Source: Siccirubricoccus soli
Lineage (GTDB): Bacteria; Pseudomonadota; Alphaproteobacteria; Acetobacterales; Acetobacteraceae
Assembly: GCF_024178315.1 (NCBI RefSeq)
Contig: NZ_JAMZIK010000082.1
Location: forward strand, 1-39,091
Direction: 5' to 3'
Length of the DNA: 39,091 nt
The notes beneath the pieces were generated by a model. That model was not told the DNA's origin. It ran no database searches and worked only from the letters and a program-made list of their open reading frames with translations. Shown in pieces: positions 1 to 7,747 of the stretch; within the stretch, counting starts at the first letter, position 1, and each line of letters begins with the position of its first letter. The translations under genes and the position numbers were made by a program.

Positions 1-2
1 AG

Positions 3-125
3 GACCTACCTGAGCCTGTCGTCTCGGCCCAGGAGGCCGAACGCTCCGATCGGGCGGGCGGGGCCAAGTTCTGGTCCCGGCAGGGTTGGCAGCATCGCCG
101 CCAACGGGCTGGAGCCCCCAGCTAA
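3..125 (+). CDS. C-terminal end of an unrecognised protein (partial, runs off left edge)
   Basis: An open frame enters from the left edge and ends with TAA at 123-125. It gives about 40 residues, rich in Arg, Glu and Ala, ending in WQHRRQRAGAPS. Its stop overlaps the stop of the convergent emrB-like gene (122-124 on the other strand), a tight arrangement common for real neighbours. Codon third positions are mostly G or C, as in the rest of the window. No domain is recognisable from this tail. It could also be a chance open frame in GC-rich DNA. Confidence 0.4.
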   Translation, partial: DLPEPVVSAQEAERSDRAGGAKFWSRQGWQHRRQRAGAPS

Positions 126-1708
126 TGCGCCGGCCCCGCCCCCGCACCGCGCGGCTTGGCGAGCAGGAAGACCAGCGGCGCCACCAGCAGGAACAGTGCC
201 GCCATCGCCATCAGCACGTCGTTATAGGCCAGCACCAGCGCCTGCTGCTGCACCAGCCCGACCATCCGCTTCAGCGCCGCGAGGTCCGCCTGTTCCGGCT
301 GCGCCAGCCGGACGCCGAGCAGGTCCTGCAGGTTCTGCATCGCCGCGGTGGCGGAAGGCCGGCCGGAACTCACCCCCTCCGCCAGGTGCAGCCGATGTGC
401 CGCGCTGCGGTCCGTCGCCATGGTGTTGATCATCGCCAGGCCGAAGGCGCCGCCCAGGTTCCGCATCAGGTTGTAGAGGCCGGAGGCGTTCTTCAGCCGC
501 TGCGGCGGCAGGGTGCCAAGGGCCACCGTCGTCGTCGGGATCATGACGAACATCATGCCCACGCCGCGCAGCAGCAGCGGGAACCAGAGCTGCTGGGAGC
601 CGGATTGCGTCGTCAGCCGCGCCGTCAGCCACAGCGCCACACCGGTCGTCGCCAGGCCGATGGCCACCAGCACCCGCAGATCCACCCGGCGCGAAAGCTG
701 GCCGATAATGGGGGAGGCGACGAACATGCCGATGCCGGTGAGGAACATGGTCTCGCCGATCTGCAGGCTGTTGTAGCCCCGCACCCGCCCGAGGAAGAGC
801 GGCACCAGATAGACCGATCCGTAGAGCCCGATGCCGAGGATGAAGGCGAAGAGGGCGCCGATGGCGAAGTTCCGGTCCGTATAGGCGCGGAGATCGACGA
901 TGGGCTCCGCCGCGGTCAGCACCTGCCAGAAAAAGCCGATCCCGGCCAGCGCCGCCACCACCGCGAAGGTCTTGATGGTGTCGTCCTCCAGCCACTGCCA
1001 GCGCGCTCCCTCCTCCAGCACATAATCCAGGCTGCCGAGGAAGACGGCCATCAGCAGCAGGCCAATCAGGTCGAAGCGGCGCAGCAGGCTGCGGTCCGGC
1101 TTGTCGATATCCATGGTCAGCCAGACTGTCACCGCGATCAGCGCGCCGATCGGCACGTTGATGAGGAACAACCAGTGCCAGGAGAAGGTCTCGGTCAGCA
1201 GGCCGCCGACCGTGGGGCCGATGGTCGGCGCCAGCGTCGCCATCAGGCCGATCAGCACCGTCGCCTTCACCCGCGCCGGGCCAGGGAAGAGCAGGAAGGA
1301 GGTGGCGAAGACCGTCGGGATCATCGCCCCGCCCAGGAAGCCCTGCAGCGTCCGCGCCGCCACCATGGCGGGCAGCGATGTGGCGAAGGCGCAGGCGAGG
1401 GAGAAGACGGTGAAGCCGGCCGCCGAGAGGGTGAACAGGACCCGCGTTGAGAGCAGGCGGGAGAGGTAGCCGGAGAGCGGGATCATGACGATCTCGGCGA
1501 TGAGGTAGCTGGTCTGCACCCAGCTTGCCTCGTCCGGGCTGGCGGCGAGCCCCGCCTGGATATCGGCGATGGAGGCGGAGACGATCTGGATGTCCAGGAT
1601 CGCCATGAACATGCCGAGCACCATGAAGGCGAAGCCGAGCAGGCTCCGGGTGCCGACGGCCCCGAGGCTGCCGGAGGCCGCCGCGGGGGCTGCCAGGCTG
1701 GCGCTCAT
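122..1708 (-). CDS. emrB: DHA2-family MFS drug efflux permease, EmrB-like
   Basis: 528 residues, the usual size of a 14-helix DHA2 major facilitator. The inner-membrane protein would export hydrophobic drugs by proton antiport together with an EmrA-type adaptor. Visible family features are LDIQIV in helix 1 (about 38-43), ARTLQG (118-123), the motif-C-like APTIGPTVGG (160-169) and WLFLINVPIG (179-188). The ATG at 1706-1708 overlaps the TGA of the upstream emrA-like gene (ATGA), so the two are probably translationally coupled. Substrate is not predictable. The C-terminal 25 residues are Ala/Gly/Pro rich. Likely co-regulated with emrA by the divergent TetR protein. Confidence 0.92.
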   Translation of the reverse strand: MSASLAAPAAASGSLGAVGTRSLLGFAFMVLGMFMAILDIQIVSASIADIQAGLAASPDEASWVQTSYLIAEIVMIPLSGYLSRLLSTRVLFTLSAAGFTVFSLACAFATSLPAMVAARTLQGFLGGAMIPTVFATSFLLFPGPARVKATVLIGLMATLAPTIGPTVGGLLTETFSWHWLFLINVPIGALIAVTVWLTMDIDKPDRSLLRRFDLIGLLLMAVFLGSLDYVLEEGARWQWLEDDTIKTFAVVAALAGIGFFWQVLTAAEPIVDLRAYTDRNFAIGALFAFILGIGLYGSVYLVPLFLGRVRGYNSLQIGETMFLTGIGMFVASPIIGQLSRRVDLRVLVAIGLATTGVALWLTARLTTQSGSQQLWFPLLLRGVGMMFVMIPTTTVALGTLPPQRLKNASGLYNLMRNLGGAFGLAMINTMATDRSAAHRLHLAEGVSSGRPSATAAMQNLQDLLGVRLAQPEQADLAALKRMVGLVQQQALVLAYNDVLMAMAALFLLVAPLVFLLAKPRGAGAGPAH

Positions 1709-2859
1709 GGCCGTAGGCCGAGCGTCGCGGCCGCCACCGCCCAGACGCCCCGGGGCGCGCTGGGATCATCCCTGGTGTCCACTTCCGCCACGGCGGAAAG
1801 ACCGGGGCGCAGCAGGGCCGCGGCCGGGTCGTCGAAGCGGATCTTCACCGGCACGCGCTGCACGATGCGGGTGAAGTTCCCCGTCGCATTTTCCGGCGGC
1901 AGCAGGCTGAACAGCGCGCCGGTGGCCGGGGCAAGCGAGTCGATATGGGCGCGCAGCTCAGCGCCCGTCACATCCAGGGTGACGGTCACCGGCTGGCCGG
2001 GACGCATGCGGGCGAGCTGGGTTTCCTTGAAATTCGCCACCAGCCAGTGCTGCTCCGGCGGCCGTGCCACGGAAATCAGCATCTGCCCCGGTCGCACATG
2101 CTGGCCAATTTGCGCGGCGCGATTGCCGGCGACTCCGTCGAAGGGCGCGCGGATCTCGGTATAGGCGAGGCTGCTTTCAGCCAGGGCGAGGGCCGCGCGC
2201 GCGCCAATGACCTGGGATTCGGCGCCGGCTGCCTGGGCATCCAGCACCGGCAGGGCGGCGCGGGCGGCGGTGAGGTTGGCCTGGGCCGCGGCCAGCGCCG
2301 CTTCCGCCTTGCGCTGGTCGGCCAGGCTGCGTTCCGCCGCCTGCCGGGCCCCGACGCCGCCCACCGCCAGGGTCTCGTAGCGCACCGCATCCTGGGTGGC
2401 CCGCACCCGCTCCGCCTCGGCCTGGCGGATGCTGGCCTCCACGGCGGCGATGGTGGCGAGTTGCTGCTGGCGCTGCGCCAGGATGGTGGCCTGCGTCGCC
2501 TCGGCGGCGGCCAGGCTGGCGGCGGCGCTGTCACGGCGGGCGCGCCAATCCTGCTGCTCCAGCCGGATCAGCACCTGGCCTGCGGTGACCTGCTGGTTGT
2601 CTGCCACCAGGATCTCGGCGACGTCGCCCTCGATGCGGGCGGCCAGGGGCGTGATGTCGCCGGCGAGGTAGGCATTGTCCGTGCTCTCCTGGAAACGTCC
2701 GACCTGCCACCACCAATCGCCGCCCAGCGTCGCGGCGCCGAGCAGCACCACCAGGGCGACGGGGCGAAGGCGGCGGAGCAGCCTCCGGCGCGGCGCGGAT
2801 GGGGGGGCAGCCGGCTGCATCAGCGGCTCGGCAGCGGTTACGGAGGTTTCGGCATTCAT
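1705..2859 (-). CDS. emrA: HlyD/EmrA-family membrane fusion protein of the efflux pump
   Basis: 384 residues from the ATG at 2857-2859. It is the periplasmic adaptor that links an EmrB-type permease to an outer-membrane channel. A cytoplasmic Arg-rich N-terminus (24-30) is followed by one membrane helix (about 31-50). Next comes the family hallmark STDNAY (59-64), a first biotinyl-lipoyl half, a long Ala/Gln-rich coiled coil, and the second half containing APFDGV. An ATG at 2893-2895 would add 12 residues. I prefer 2859 because the operator palindrome at 2864-2878 would otherwise be coding. Neither start has a good Shine-Dalgarno sequence, so the start is not settled. First gene of the emrAB unit, divergent from tetR. 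Confidence 0.88.
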   Translation of the reverse strand: MNAETSVTAAEPLMQPAAPPSAPRRRLLRRLRPVALVVLLGAATLGGDWWWQVGRFQESTDNAYLAGDITPLAARIEGDVAEILVADNQQVTAGQVLIRLEQQDWRARRDSAAASLAAAEATQATILAQRQQQLATIAAVEASIRQAEAERVRATQDAVRYETLAVGGVGARQAAERSLADQRKAEAALAAAQANLTAARAALPVLDAQAAGAESQVIGARAALALAESSLAYTEIRAPFDGVAGNRAAQIGQHVRPGQMLISVARPPEQHWLVANFKETQLARMRPGQPVTVTLDVTGAELRAHIDSLAPATGALFSLLPPENATGNFTRIVQRVPVKIRFDDPAAALLRPGLSAVAEVDTRDDPSAPRGVWAVAAATLGLRP

Positions 2860-2863
2860 GGCG

Positions 2864-2878
2864 ACTGAACCGTTCAGT
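2864..2878. promoter_or_regulatory. TetR operator, copy 1 (proximal to emrA)
   Basis: Perfect 15-bp inverted repeat ACTGAACCGTTCAGT, 7-bp arms around a central base. It lies 4 bp upstream of the chosen emrA start and is repeated exactly at 2927-2941. Position and symmetry fit a TetR-family repressor site; binding is inferred. Confidence 0.8.
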
Positions 2879-2890
2879 TCATATGTTGGG

Positions 2891-2920
2891 AGCATGGAGG
2901 AGGCAGCAACGATCCGTCAA
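2891..2920 (-). promoter_or_regulatory. Candidate sigma-70 promoter for emrAB
   Basis: On the minus strand, TTGACG (2920-2915) is followed after 18 bp by CATGCT (2896-2891), a good -35 and a weak -10. The pair sits exactly between the two identical TetR palindromes, so a repressor on either site would block it. Confidence 0.45.
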
Positions 2921-2926
2921 GCAGAA

Positions 2927-2941
2927 ACTGAACCGTTCAGT
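2927..2941. promoter_or_regulatory. TetR operator, copy 2 (proximal to tetR)
   Basis: Second exact copy of the 15-bp palindrome ACTGAACCGTTCAGT. The centres of the copies are 63 bp apart, close to six helical turns, so two dimers would sit on the same face of the DNA. It lies 46 bp before the tetR start, so it may also serve autorepression. Confidence 0.8.
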
Positions 2942-2987
2942 TCAGTCACCGCTTGCACCACCCCCTTCTCGCGCCCAGATTACCGCC

Positions 2988-3644
2988 ATGTCGGACGATC
3001 AACGCAGCAGCGAGGCGGTGCCGGAGGCGCGCGGCACCAAGGCGCGCGCCGTATTGGACGCGGCGGCGGAGCTTTTCCTGGCCCAGGGATACGCCGCTGT
3101 CAGCATGGACGCCGTGGCGCGCCAGGCCGGCGTCTCGAAGGCCACGCTCTACGCCTATTTCCCCGGCAAGGACGCGCTGTTCCGCGCCGTGATCTCCGAG
3201 CGCTGCGAGCGCATGGCGAGGGAGGCGGTGACCGAGCGCGGCCATGACGGGCCGCTGCTGCCGGCGCTGGTGCGGCTGGGCACCGTGCTGCTGCGCTTCC
3301 TGATGGCCAAGGAGACGCTCGCCATCTACCGCACCGTGAAGCTGGAGCTGCTGCGGGAGCCGGCACTGGCCGAGATCTTCTACGCCGCTGGGCCGGCCCT
3401 TACGCGCAGCCGCCTCGGCGCCTGGATCACCGAGGAGCAGCGCCGCGGCCGCATTCGCCCCGAGGCTGACCCGGCCCGGGCGGCGGTGGATTTCACCGCG
3501 CTGCTGCGCGGCGACCTCTGGTTCCGCGCCAGCCTCGGCCTGCCCCCGGCACCGGACGAGGCCGCCATCGCGGCCGAGGCGGCGGCGGCTGCCGAGGTGT
3601 TCCTCCGCGCCTATGGCGCGCCGGACCAGCTCCCGTCGCGCTGA
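2988..3644 (+). CDS. TetR/AcrR-family repressor, probable regulator of the divergent emrAB
   Basis: 218 residues from the ATG at 2988. The frame stays open upstream to 2799, but that extension would cover both operators. The N-terminal TetR helix-turn-helix is clear: ARAVLDAAAELFLAQGY (about 19-35), then VARQAGVSKATLYAYFPGKDA (43-63, core helix and the typical Tyr-Phe). The C-terminal half carries an AefR-like ligand domain with Arg-rich helices (RFLMAKETLAIYRTVKLE). Divergent orientation and the paired palindromes make local repression of emrAB, relieved by a drug ligand, the simplest reading. Ligand unknown. Confidence 0.92.
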   Translation: MSDDQRSSEAVPEARGTKARAVLDAAAELFLAQGYAAVSMDAVARQAGVSKATLYAYFPGKDALFRAVISERCERMAREAVTERGHDGPLLPALVRLGTVLLRFLMAKETLAIYRTVKLELLREPALAEIFYAAGPALTRSRLGAWITEEQRRGRIRPEADPARAAVDFTALLRGDLWFRASLGLPPAPDEAAIAAEAAAAAEVFLRAYGAPDQLPSR

Positions 3645-3660
3645 GCCGGACCGGTTGTTT

Positions 3661-3681
3661 CCCGGCGGAGTCGCGGCCGGG
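3661..3681 (+). terminator. Hairpin after tetR
   Basis: CCCGGC (3661-3666) and GCCGGG (3676-3681) form a 6-bp stem with a 9-nt loop, 16 nt after the tetR stop. No U tract follows. A weak terminator candidate. Confidence 0.35.
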
Positions 3682-3799
3682 CAAGCGGATAAGCGTGAAG
3701 CGGTCCGGGGTTCCGGAGGAGTTTCCGGTGCCTCGGGACAGCACGCGAAAAAACTCCGGACACGCCCAAATTTCCGCTTTGCACCCCGGGGCCAGGGGC

Positions 3800-4050
3800 C
3801 TATATGCCGCGCCAGACGCAGTACGCACGTGCCTCTGGCCCCAGGCCCACGGAATCGCGGCACCCCTCCATCAAGGTGCCCACTGAAGCGATCACCGCGG
3901 CGCAAGGTTTACGCAACGACGTCAAGCGTTCTGGCAACCCCGTTCGGCGCAAGCCGGGCGGCCCACTCTGGTCGCTGGTTCGTTCGACCGTTTCGTTAAT
4001 CTGGGGCCACCACCCGGTGCGGGGGTGGTCCTCATTGTCTGAGGAGGTTG
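3800..4050 (+). promoter_or_regulatory. Long leader of the ornithine decarboxylase gene; candidate speF-type RNA element
   Basis: About 410 bp separate tetR from the decarboxylase start, the longest gap in this half of the window. It contains relatively AT-rich patches and a 7-bp hairpin (ACCACCC 4009-4015 with GGGTGGT 4023-4029) just ahead of the ribosome-binding site GAGGAGG (4041-4047). Alphaproteobacterial ornithine decarboxylase genes are known to carry a conserved RNA called the speF motif in this position. I cannot confirm the consensus by eye. The decarboxylase frame is also open through the leader from 3804, so a leader peptide is possible. Confidence 0.45.
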
Positions 4051-4055
4051 GTGCG

Positions 4056-5186
4056 ATGACCCCCAAGGTCGCTCGCTTCCTGCGCGATTCCATGCCGGCG
4101 ACGCCGTGCCTGGTCCTGGACGTGGATCGCGTCGAGGAAAACTACCGGCGGCTGACGGCGGCGCTGCCCCTTGCCCGCATCTATTATGCCGTGAAGGCCA
4201 ACCCGGCGGCGCCGATCCTGGAGCGGCTGGTCGGTCTCGGCTCCTCCTTCGATGCGGCGAGCTGGGAAGAGGTCTCCGCCTGCCTGCAGGCCGGTGCCCG
4301 TCCTGAGACGATCAGCTACGGCAACACCATCAAGAAGGAGAATGCCATCCGCGCCGCCTATGCGGCTGGCGTGCGCATGTTCGCCTTCGACTCCGAGGCG
4401 GAGCTGATGAAGCTCGCCCGCAGCGCCCCCGGTGCGCGCGTCTATTGCCGCATCCTGGTTGGCAATGACGGCGCCGAATGGCCGCTCTCCCGCAAATTCG
4501 GCTGCGAGGTGGCGATGGCGAAGGATCTCATGGTCCGTGCCGGCGAGCTCGGCCTCGACCCCTTCGGCATCTCCTTCCATGTCGGCAGCCAGCAGACCAA
4601 GACCGCCGCCTATGAGGCGGCGATCGCCAAGGTCGCCATGCTGTTCACCGACCTGAAGGAGGCCGGGGTGAATGTCCGCATGGTCAATCTCGGCGGCGGC
4701 TACCCGGTGCGCTACCGGCAGGAAGTGCCGGAGATCGACGATTTCGGCGCGGCCATCATGGGCGCCATGGCGGAGCATTTCGGCAACGCCCTGCCGGAGA
4801 TCGTCATCGAGCCGGGCCGCTTCATCGTCGGCGATGCCGGGGTGGTGAGCGCCGAGGTCGTGCTCGTCTCCCGCAAGGGCGCCGATGATCCGGTGCGCTG
4901 GGTCTACCTGGATATCGGCCGGTTCGGCGGCCTGGCCGAGACCGAGGGCGAGGCCATCAAATACGCCTTCCGCACGCCGCATGATGGCGGGGCGGAAGGC
5001 CCGGTGACGATTGCGGGCCCCACCTGCGACAGCACCGATACGCTCTACGAGAAGTCCAACTACCGGCTGCCCTTGGCGCTGGAAAGCGGGGACCGCGTGG
5101 AGCTGCTGGCGACGGGGGCCTATGTGACCACCTATGCCAGCCAGAGGTTCAACGGCTTCCAGCCGCTGGCCGAGCACTACCTTTAG
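4056..5186 (+). CDS. PLP-dependent ornithine/lysine decarboxylase (fold type III, group IV)
   Basis: 376 residues, the normal length of bacterial ornithine or dual lysine/ornithine decarboxylases related to DAP and eukaryotic ODC. It would make putrescine (or cadaverine) for polyamine synthesis in the cytosol. Seen motifs: YYAVKANP (PLP lysine), FDAASWEEV, YGNTIKK, HVGSQ, the phosphate-binding NLGGGYPVRY, IEPGRF, and GPTCDSTD, whose cysteine is the conserved active-site residue contributed across the dimer. Start chosen at ATG 4056, 8 nt after GAGGAGG. The frame is open for 84 more codons upstream, but that part lacks family similarity. A structured repeat begins 4 nt after the stop. The long leader suggests RNA-level control. 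Confidence 0.93.
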   Translation: MTPKVARFLRDSMPATPCLVLDVDRVEENYRRLTAALPLARIYYAVKANPAAPILERLVGLGSSFDAASWEEVSACLQAGARPETISYGNTIKKENAIRAAYAAGVRMFAFDSEAELMKLARSAPGARVYCRILVGNDGAEWPLSRKFGCEVAMAKDLMVRAGELGLDPFGISFHVGSQQTKTAAYEAAIAKVAMLFTDLKEAGVNVRMVNLGGGYPVRYRQEVPEIDDFGAAIMGAMAEHFGNALPEIVIEPGRFIVGDAGVVSAEVVLVSRKGADDPVRWVYLDIGRFGGLAETEGEAIKYAFRTPHDGGAEGPVTIAGPTCDSTDTLYEKSNYRLPLALESGDRVELLATGAYVTTYASQRFNGFQPLAEHYL

Positions 5187-5190
5187 GCCC

Positions 5191-5291
5191 GGGACGCCGC
5201 TGCGCGGGCCCGCGGAGGCCCGGGAGTCGCTGGCCGCCCGATGCTTCGTGCAGCCGGCCGCGACAAAGCCGCGACCGGGCACCGGGCGGCC
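5191..5291 (+). repeat. Structured post-stop element, copy C
   Basis: Starts 4 nt after the decarboxylase stop. It matches the copies at 20931-21038 (minus) and 23041-23147 in order and spacing of motifs. These are a first hairpin CCGC-TGC-GCGG (5197-5207), a GGCCCGGGAG block, CAGCC before a long stem (5254-5264 with 5268-5278, AAA loop, 9 of 11 pairs) and a GGGCACCGGGCGGCC tail. Relative to copy B the first stem has TT/AA replaced by CC/GG, a paired change. It is the most diverged copy. Function unknown: terminator, 3'-UTR RNA or a REP-like mobile repeat are possible. Confidence 0.65.
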
Positions 5292-5379
5292 TTGAGGGAC
5301 GCAGGGTGCCGGCAGCCTGCCGCGGCTTGGTGTCATTCCTTCCGTTCACAGGACTGACGCCGCCGCCTAATCTGGCGCC

Positions 5380-5847
5380 ATGGACGAAATCGACCGGAAC
5401 ATCACCGTCGCCCTGCAGCTCGATGGCAGCGCGGGACTGGCGGAGCTGGCCAAGGTCGCGGGCCTTTCGGTCTCCGCCACCGCGGAACGGGTGAAGCGGC
5501 TGGAGGAGCGGGGAGTGATCCGCGCTTGGCGAGCCGATATCGACCCTGCCGCCGCCGGCTGCCCGCTTCTCGTGCACATTCTCGTCACCGTTGCCCCGGG
5601 CAAGGATGAGGCCGCCTTCCGAAAGGCGATGAAGAAGCAGGAGGCGGTGCTGGAATGCCACGCCATCACCGGCGACTGGACCTATCTGCTGAAGGTCCGG
5701 CTGGCCGACCTGTCGGCGCTGGACGCCTTCCTGAATGACGAGCTGCGCGCCCAGGCAGGCGTGCAGCGGGTGGAGACGCTGCTCGCCATCGCCACGGTGA
5801 AGGAGACCTCCATCCTCCCGGTCGCGCCGGCGGACCTCGAGGAATAG
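5380..5847 (+). CDS. Lrp/AsnC-family transcriptional regulator
   Basis: 155 residues, standard for this family. The N-terminal winged helix-turn-helix spans about 1-55 (MDEIDRNITVALQLDG; LAKVAGLSVSATAERVKRL as the recognition region). The RAM ligand-binding domain spans about 65-145, with VLECHAITGDWTYLLKV as its typical Gly-Asp-containing strand. Such proteins form dimers to octamers and sense amino acids. It lies downstream of the decarboxylase, separated by the structured repeat, so amino-acid-responsive control of that gene is possible but not shown. The ATG at 5380 has no clear Shine-Dalgarno sequence. Ends just before a strong hairpin. Confidence 0.9.
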   Translation: MDEIDRNITVALQLDGSAGLAELAKVAGLSVSATAERVKRLEERGVIRAWRADIDPAAAGCPLLVHILVTVAPGKDEAAFRKAMKKQEAVLECHAITGDWTYLLKVRLADLSALDAFLNDELRAQAGVQRVETLLAIATVKETSILPVAPADLEE

Positions 5848-5850
5848 GTG

Positions 5851-5876
5851 GGCAGGGGGCGTGCTCGCCCCCTGCC
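5851..5876. terminator. Bidirectional terminator hairpin between lrp-like gene and SDR
   Basis: Perfect 11-bp stem GGCAGGGGGCG (5851-5861) with CGCCCCCTGCC (5866-5876), 4-nt loop. It lies in the 35-bp gap between two convergent stop codons. No U tract, as is usual in such GC-rich genomes. Confidence 0.75.
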
Positions 5877-5882
5877 GGAGCT

Positions 5883-6632
5883 TCAGCCGCGCGCGATCCA
5901 GGGCATCTTGGACGCGGTGATGGTGACGAACTGGATGTTCGCATCCAGCGGCAGGTTCGCCATCATCAGGATGGTGCTGCCGACATGCGCCACGTCGAAG
6001 GTCGGCTCCACCTTGATCTCGCCATTGGCCTGCTTCACGCCGCGGGCCATGCGCGCCGTCATCGGCGTGGCCGCATTGCCGATATCGATCTGGCCGGAGA
6101 CGATGTCGAAGGGCCGGCCATCCAGCGCCAGCGTCTTGGTCAGGCCGGTGATGGCATGCTTGGTGGAGGTATAGGCGACGCTCTCCGGCCGCGGCACATG
6201 CGCGCTGATGCTGCCATTGTTGACGATGCGGCCGCCCTGGGGCTGCTGGTTCTTCATGATGCGGAAGGCGGCCTGGGCGCAGAGGAAGCTGCCCGTCAGG
6301 TTCACCTGCACCACCCGGGCCCAGTCCTCGTACTTCAAATCCTCGATCGGCCCCGCCGGGACGTTGCCACCGGCATTGTTGAACAGGAAGTCGAGCCGAC
6401 CCCATTCGGATTTCAGCTTGTCGAACAAGGCGTTGACCGAGCTGGGGTCGCCCACATCGGTCGGCACCGGCACGGCCCTCGGCCCGGCATTGCCGGCCAG
6501 GCCGGCGGTCTCGGCCAGCGCATCGGCGCGGCGGCCGGCCAGGGCCACGGTCCAGCCATCCGCCAGCAGGGCCAGGGCGGCGGCGCGGCCGACGCCGGAG
6601 CCGGCGCCGGTGACGACTGCGTATTTGCTCAT
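5883..6632 (-). CDS. Short-chain dehydrogenase/reductase (SDR)
   Basis: 249 residues, classical SDR length. NAD(P)-binding TGAGSGVG at 8-15, structural NNAG at 85-88, catalytic Ser at 141 or 143, Tyr154 and Lys158 (YTSTK). It is the last gene of a minus-strand operon behind a 2-hydroxyacid dehydrogenase (13-bp gap) and an enolase-superfamily enzyme, so a hydroxy- or keto-acid intermediate is a likely substrate. The C-terminus ([21 protein letters not shown]) is typical of a subgroup that acts on small catabolic compounds. ATG at 6632 is preceded by GAGGAG. Exact reaction unknown. Confidence 0.9.
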   Translation of the reverse strand: MSKYAVVTGAGSGVGRAAALALLADGWTVALAGRRADALAETAGLAGNAGPRAVPVPTDVGDPSSVNALFDKLKSEWGRLDFLFNNAGGNVPAGPIEDLKYEDWARVVQVNLTGSFLCAQAAFRIMKNQQPQGGRIVNNGSISAHVPRPESVAYTSTKHAITGLTKTLALDGRPFDIVSGQIDIGNAATPMTARMARGVKQANGEIKVEPTFDVAHVGSTILMMANLPLDANIQFVTITASKMPWIARG

Positions 6633-6645
6633 CTCGGGACTCTCC

Positions 6646-7677
6646 TCAGGAATTCGGGCCGCGCCCGAGGCCGACAGGCTGCCAGCGTTGCAGCGCCGTA
6701 TTCTGGAGCACGGCCGGATTGACGCAACTCATCGGCCATTTGCCGGAGAGCACCAGGGCCAGCTCATGCCCCACGCGGCGCTTCCGTGCCTCGTCGAACC
6801 GGGCGCTGGCGCTGGCGACATGCGCCGTCAGCGTCACATTCTCCATGCGCAGGATGGGGTTGTTGTGGGAAGGCGGCTCGGTCTCGAGCACATCGAGCGC
6901 GGCATGGGCGATCCAGCCCTCCTGCAACGCCTTGATCAGCGCGCTCTCATCCACCGTCGGGCCGCGGCCGGTATTCACGAAGATCGCGGTCGGCTTCATC
7001 TGGCGGAAATGCTGCTCCTTCAGCATGTGGTGCACCTCCGGCCGCGCCGGGGCATGCATGCTGATGAAATCGGACTGGGTCAGCACCTCGGTCAGCGTCG
7101 CCGGCAGCACCCCGTGCTCGGAGATCAGTGTCTCGTCGATGAAGGGGTCATAGGCCATCATGCGCAGGCCGAAGGGGGCGGCGCGCCTGGCCACGGCGCG
7201 GGCGACCCGGCCGAAGGAGATGAAGCCGAGAGTCTGGCCCATCAGCCGCGGATATTTGTAGAGGGCGGGGCGGCCTTCCTTCCAGCGGCCGTCGCGGACC
7301 AGCTTGTCCTGCTCCACCAGCCGACGGAAACCGGCCAGCAGCAGGGTCATGGCATGGTCCGCCACCTCCTCGATGAAAGTGTCGGGGATGTTGGTCACCG
7401 GAATGCCGCGCGCCGTCGCCGCCTTCACATCCACGCTGTCCACCCCGACGCTGCCGAGGGAGATGACGCGGCACTTGGTCAGCCCGTCGATGATCTCCTT
7501 GGTGATCGGGATGCCCTTGGCATAGACGGCATCCGCGTCCTTCGCAGCGGCCAGGAAGCCGGCAGCGTCGGTCGGCGCCTCCTCGATGACGGCGTCGAGT
7601 CCGGCCAGCGCCTCCATCTCCAGCGCATAGCCGCCAGCGGCGGCGATGGCCGGCGTGACGATGCGGTATTGCGGCAT
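6646..7677 (-). CDS. D-isomer-specific 2-hydroxyacid dehydrogenase family protein
   Basis: 343 residues, somewhat longer than the usual 310-330. NAD(P)-dependent reduction of a 2-keto acid or oxidation of a D-2-hydroxy acid is expected. The catalytic trio is visible: Arg238 (VNTGRGP), Glu266 (DVLETEPP) and His286 (LTAHVAS). The Rossmann turn reads [10 protein letters not shown] (151-160) instead of the common GLGRIGRxxA, so two of the three canonical glycines are replaced and only the last remains at Gly156. The C-terminal tail after about 320 is divergent. Middle gene of the operon with the enolase-superfamily enzyme and SDR. GGGAG precedes the ATG. Confidence 0.88.
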   Translation of the reverse strand: MPQYRIVTPAIAAAGGYALEMEALAGLDAVIEEAPTDAAGFLAAAKDADAVYAKGIPITKEIIDGLTKCRVISLGSVGVDSVDVKAATARGIPVTNIPDTFIEEVADHAMTLLLAGFRRLVEQDKLVRDGRWKEGRPALYKYPRLMGQTLGFISFGRVARAVARRAAPFGLRMMAYDPFIDETLISEHGVLPATLTEVLTQSDFISMHAPARPEVHHMLKEQHFRQMKPTAIFVNTGRGPTVDESALIKALQEGWIAHAALDVLETEPPSHNNPILRMENVTLTAHVASASARFDEARKRRVGHELALVLSGKWPMSCVNPAVLQNTALQRWQPVGLGRGPNS

Positions 7678-7747
7678 CCCTCAATCTCCCAATGCTGGCG
7701 ATGCGATTCCGGCCTCCGGCGCTTCCGCGTCTCCGGCCATCGCGTCG

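Noticed and set aside
86-1450. A 454-codon plus-strand frame across emrB
   Set aside because: Shadow of the efflux permease, with Gln/His/Arg-rich translation and no motifs.
3804-4055. An 84-codon N-terminal extension of the ornithine decarboxylase
   Set aside because: Composition is unlike the family, the ATG at 4056 has a strong ribosome-binding site, and the region looks like a leader. A leader peptide is still possible.
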